A stretch of DNA of 64,000 nt from Fibrobacter succinogenes (GTDB lineage: Bacteria; Fibrobacterota; Fibrobacteria; Fibrobacterales; Fibrobacteraceae), in the NCBI GenBank assembly GCA_902794535.1, contig CADBHQ010000016.1, forward strand, positions 38,741-102,740. Direction: 5' to 3'. Below, piece by piece: positions 62,782-64,000 of this stretch. The number at the start of each line of letters is the position of its first letter. The stretch's first letter is position 1. The position numbers and the translations under genes were made by a program. The notes beneath the pieces were generated by a model, which did no database searches, was not told the origin of the DNA, and was given only the letters and a program-made list of their open reading frames with translations.

Positions 62782-62811
62782 CTAAATGAGACCTTCGAAG
62801 AAGTTGTTACC
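62782..62811 (-). pseudogene. Remnant tail of a second fumarase gene
   Basis: The reverse strand encodes GNNFFEGLI followed by TAG, the exact end of the adjacent fumarase (GNNFFEGLI then TAA), but with synonymous changes in four codons and a different stop codon. Homology stops abruptly beyond GGT AAC. Confidence 0.6.
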
Positions 62812-62824
62812 CCAATGAGACTCC

Positions 62825-62897
62825 GTATTTGGCTATCGCATTAAAGAACTTACGACGCCAAATACTCCGCGCTTCTACGGCTCGTTAATACGAGCCG
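62825..62897. repeat. Inverted repeats downstream of the fumarase gene
   Basis: GTATTTGGC (62825-62833) with GCCAAATAC (62857-62865), followed by CGGCTCG (62878-62884) with CGAGCCG (62891-62897). The two hairpins may form a bidirectional terminator; no T run is present. Confidence 0.5.
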
Positions 62898-62925
62898 CAT
62901 CCGCTTGGCGCAAGGGCAACATCTT

Positions 62926-64000
62926 TTAAATCAGTCCTTCAAAGAAGTTGTTGCCCTTGTCATCCACGAGGATGAATGCGGGGAAGTCCTTGATGGTGAT
63001 CTTGCGGATGGCTTCCATGCCAAGTTCCGGGAAGGCCACGATGTCGTTGCTCAGAATGTTCTGTTCAGCGAGAATGGCTGCCGGACCGCCGATAGAGCCG
63101 AGGAAGAATCCACCGTACTTCTTGCAAGCGTCGGTGACGTCCTGGCTGCGGTTGCCCTTCGCGACCATGATCATCGAGGCACCCTTGCTCTGGAAGCGCA
63201 TCACGTACGGGTCCATGCGGTTAGCCGTCGTCGGGCCGAAGCTACCCGTGGGCATGCCTGCCGGAGTCTTGGCCGGGCCGGCGTAGTAAATCGGGTGGTC
63301 AGAAACAACCTTCAATACGGTCTTTTCTTCGTCCGTGAGTTCTTCGCCGCGTTCCTGCTTGTCGAAGATTTCGGCAATCTTGGCGTGTGCCATGTCGCGG
63401 GCCACAATCATCGTGCCCTTGAGGCTAAGGCGAGTCTTCACCGGATACTTGGTGAGGTCGGCGAGTACTTCCTTCATCGGGCGGTCAAGGTCGATTTCAA
63501 CGGCCGGAGCGAGGTTCACGGCGTTGCCAGCCGGGATGTAGTTTTCCGGATGGTGTTCCATCTTTTCAAGCCAGAGGCCGTTTTCGTCAATCTTTGCCTT
63601 GATGTTGCGGTCAGCAGAGCAGCTCACACCGATAGAAACCGGACAGCTTGCTGCATGACGCGGAGCGCGAATTACGCGAACGTCGTGAACGAGGTACTTG
63701 CCACCGAACTGAGCGCCAATGCCCGTCTTCTGGCAGATGTGCAGAACCTTTTCTTCCATTTCAAGGTCGCGGAAAATACGGCCGCCTTCGGAACCGCTGG
63801 TCGGAATATCGTCGAGGTAGCCGCAGCTAGCGAGCTTCACCATGTGCGTGTTCATTTCGGCAGAGGTACCGCCAATCACAATAGCGAGGTGGTACGGGGG
63901 ACAAGCGGCTGTACCGAGAGTCTTCACCTTTTCGGCGAGGAACTTTTCCAAGGACTTGGGGTTGAGGAGCGCCTTGGTCATGGGCCAGTAGTAAGTCTTG
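62926..64000 (-). CDS. fum: Class I fumarate hydratase, C-terminal part (cut by window end)
   Basis: The frame is open past base 64000 ([15 protein letters not shown] at the edge). [19 protein letters not shown] and [14 protein letters not shown] hold two of the three [4Fe-4S] cysteines. [22 protein letters not shown] lies in the C-terminal beta-domain. About 358 codons are present; full members have 500-550. The enzyme interconverts fumarate and malate, needed on the reductive route to succinate, the main product of Fibrobacter. Confidence is high for class, low for which isoenzyme. No terminator with a T run follows. Confidence 0.93.
   Translation of the reverse strand, partial: KTYYWPMTKALLNPKSLEKFLAEKVKTLGTAACPPYHLAIVIGGTSAEMNTHMVKLASCGYLDDIPTSGSEGGRIFRDLEMEEKVLHICQKTGIGAQFGGKYLVHDVRVIRAPRHAASCPVSIGVSCSADRNIKAKIDENGLWLEKMEHHPENYIPAGNAVNLAPAVEIDLDRPMKEVLADLTKYPVKTRLSLKGTMIVARDMAHAKIAEIFDKQERGEELTDEEKTVLKVVSDHPIYYAGPAKTPAGMPTGSFGPTTANRMDPYVMRFQSKGASMIMVAKGNRSQDVTDACKKYGGFFLGSIGGPAAILAEQNILSNDIVAFPELGMEAIRKITIKDFPAFILVDDKGNNFFEGLI

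Noticed and set aside
64000..64000. tRNA or rRNA genes anywhere in the window
   Set aside because: I looked through intergenic regions for cloverleaf-like sequence and conserved rRNA strings and saw none; a covariance search would be needed to exclude them fully.

Overview
The window is a 64-kb piece of a Fibrobacter chromosome, most likely F. succinogenes or a close relative. The evidence is two TIGR02147-type proteins (a paralogous family named from F. succinogenes), secreted plant cell-wall enzymes (PL10, CE8, GH54, GH3), two long exported enzymes ending in a short beta-strand tail like type IX secretion tails, and promoter-like TAnnTTTG elements of the kind known from Bacteroidetes. I saw no rRNA, tRNA or CRISPR array.

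Layout. 1-10.4 kb is mostly housekeeping: a cut-off B12-binding radical SAM protein, a YwqK-like repeat protein, a phosphatase, rluB-like, ppx-like, a small lysine/alanine/proline-rich histone-like protein, panB and recO (abnormally fused), a HIT protein, two prepilin-like proteins and a PD-(D/E)XK nuclease of the Rpn type. 10.4-26.7 kb is a surface polysaccharide locus: four glycosyltransferases, a TupA-like ATP-grasp enzyme, two related acyltransferases, two alkaline-phosphatase-fold transferases, a GT-C-like membrane protein and a Wzm/Wzt exporter whose two genes lie 4 kb apart. Its first part is strikingly AT-rich. 26.7-30.2 kb holds a truncated RhuM gene between 54-bp direct repeats, a hipBA module and a zinc-finger membrane protein. 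30.2-34.8 kb is a sugar cluster (GtrB-like transferase, Gfo/Idh oxidoreductase, ATP-grasp enzyme, WecE-like aminotransferase). 34.8-37.9 kb has an unrecognised 537-aa protein and a HigB toxin with a HigA-IrrE fusion. 37.9-42.2 kb has a GH3 beta-glucosidase and a frameshifted monomeric isocitrate dehydrogenase gene.

42.3-48.9 kb and 58.7-62.7 kb share one architecture: a TIGR02147 gene followed within 1-3 bases by an outer-membrane-type lipoprotein gene, divergently oriented from secreted hemicellulose or pectin enzymes (PL10 and CE8 in one, GH54 arabinofuranosidase in the other). I regard this as the best candidate for an undescribed system: a local regulator plus lipoprotein sensor or partner for neighbouring carbohydrate-active enzymes. 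Between them lie an unknown 303-aa protein, a cation efflux protein coupled to an M16 peptidase, an orphan membrane-fusion protein, and the lipid and RNA cluster yceD-rpmF-plsX / fabD-fabG-acpP-rnc. The window ends inside a class I fumarase gene, with a remnant of a second, diverged fumarase tail beside it.

Three conserved genes or gene pairs (recO/panB, icd, yceD) carry small lesions that would disrupt function. Either this is an imperfect assembly or these are real losses; the reads should be checked before biology is drawn from them. Several start codons lie only 4-9 bases downstream of TATATT or TAnnTTTG elements, suggesting that leaderless or near-leaderless transcripts are common here.
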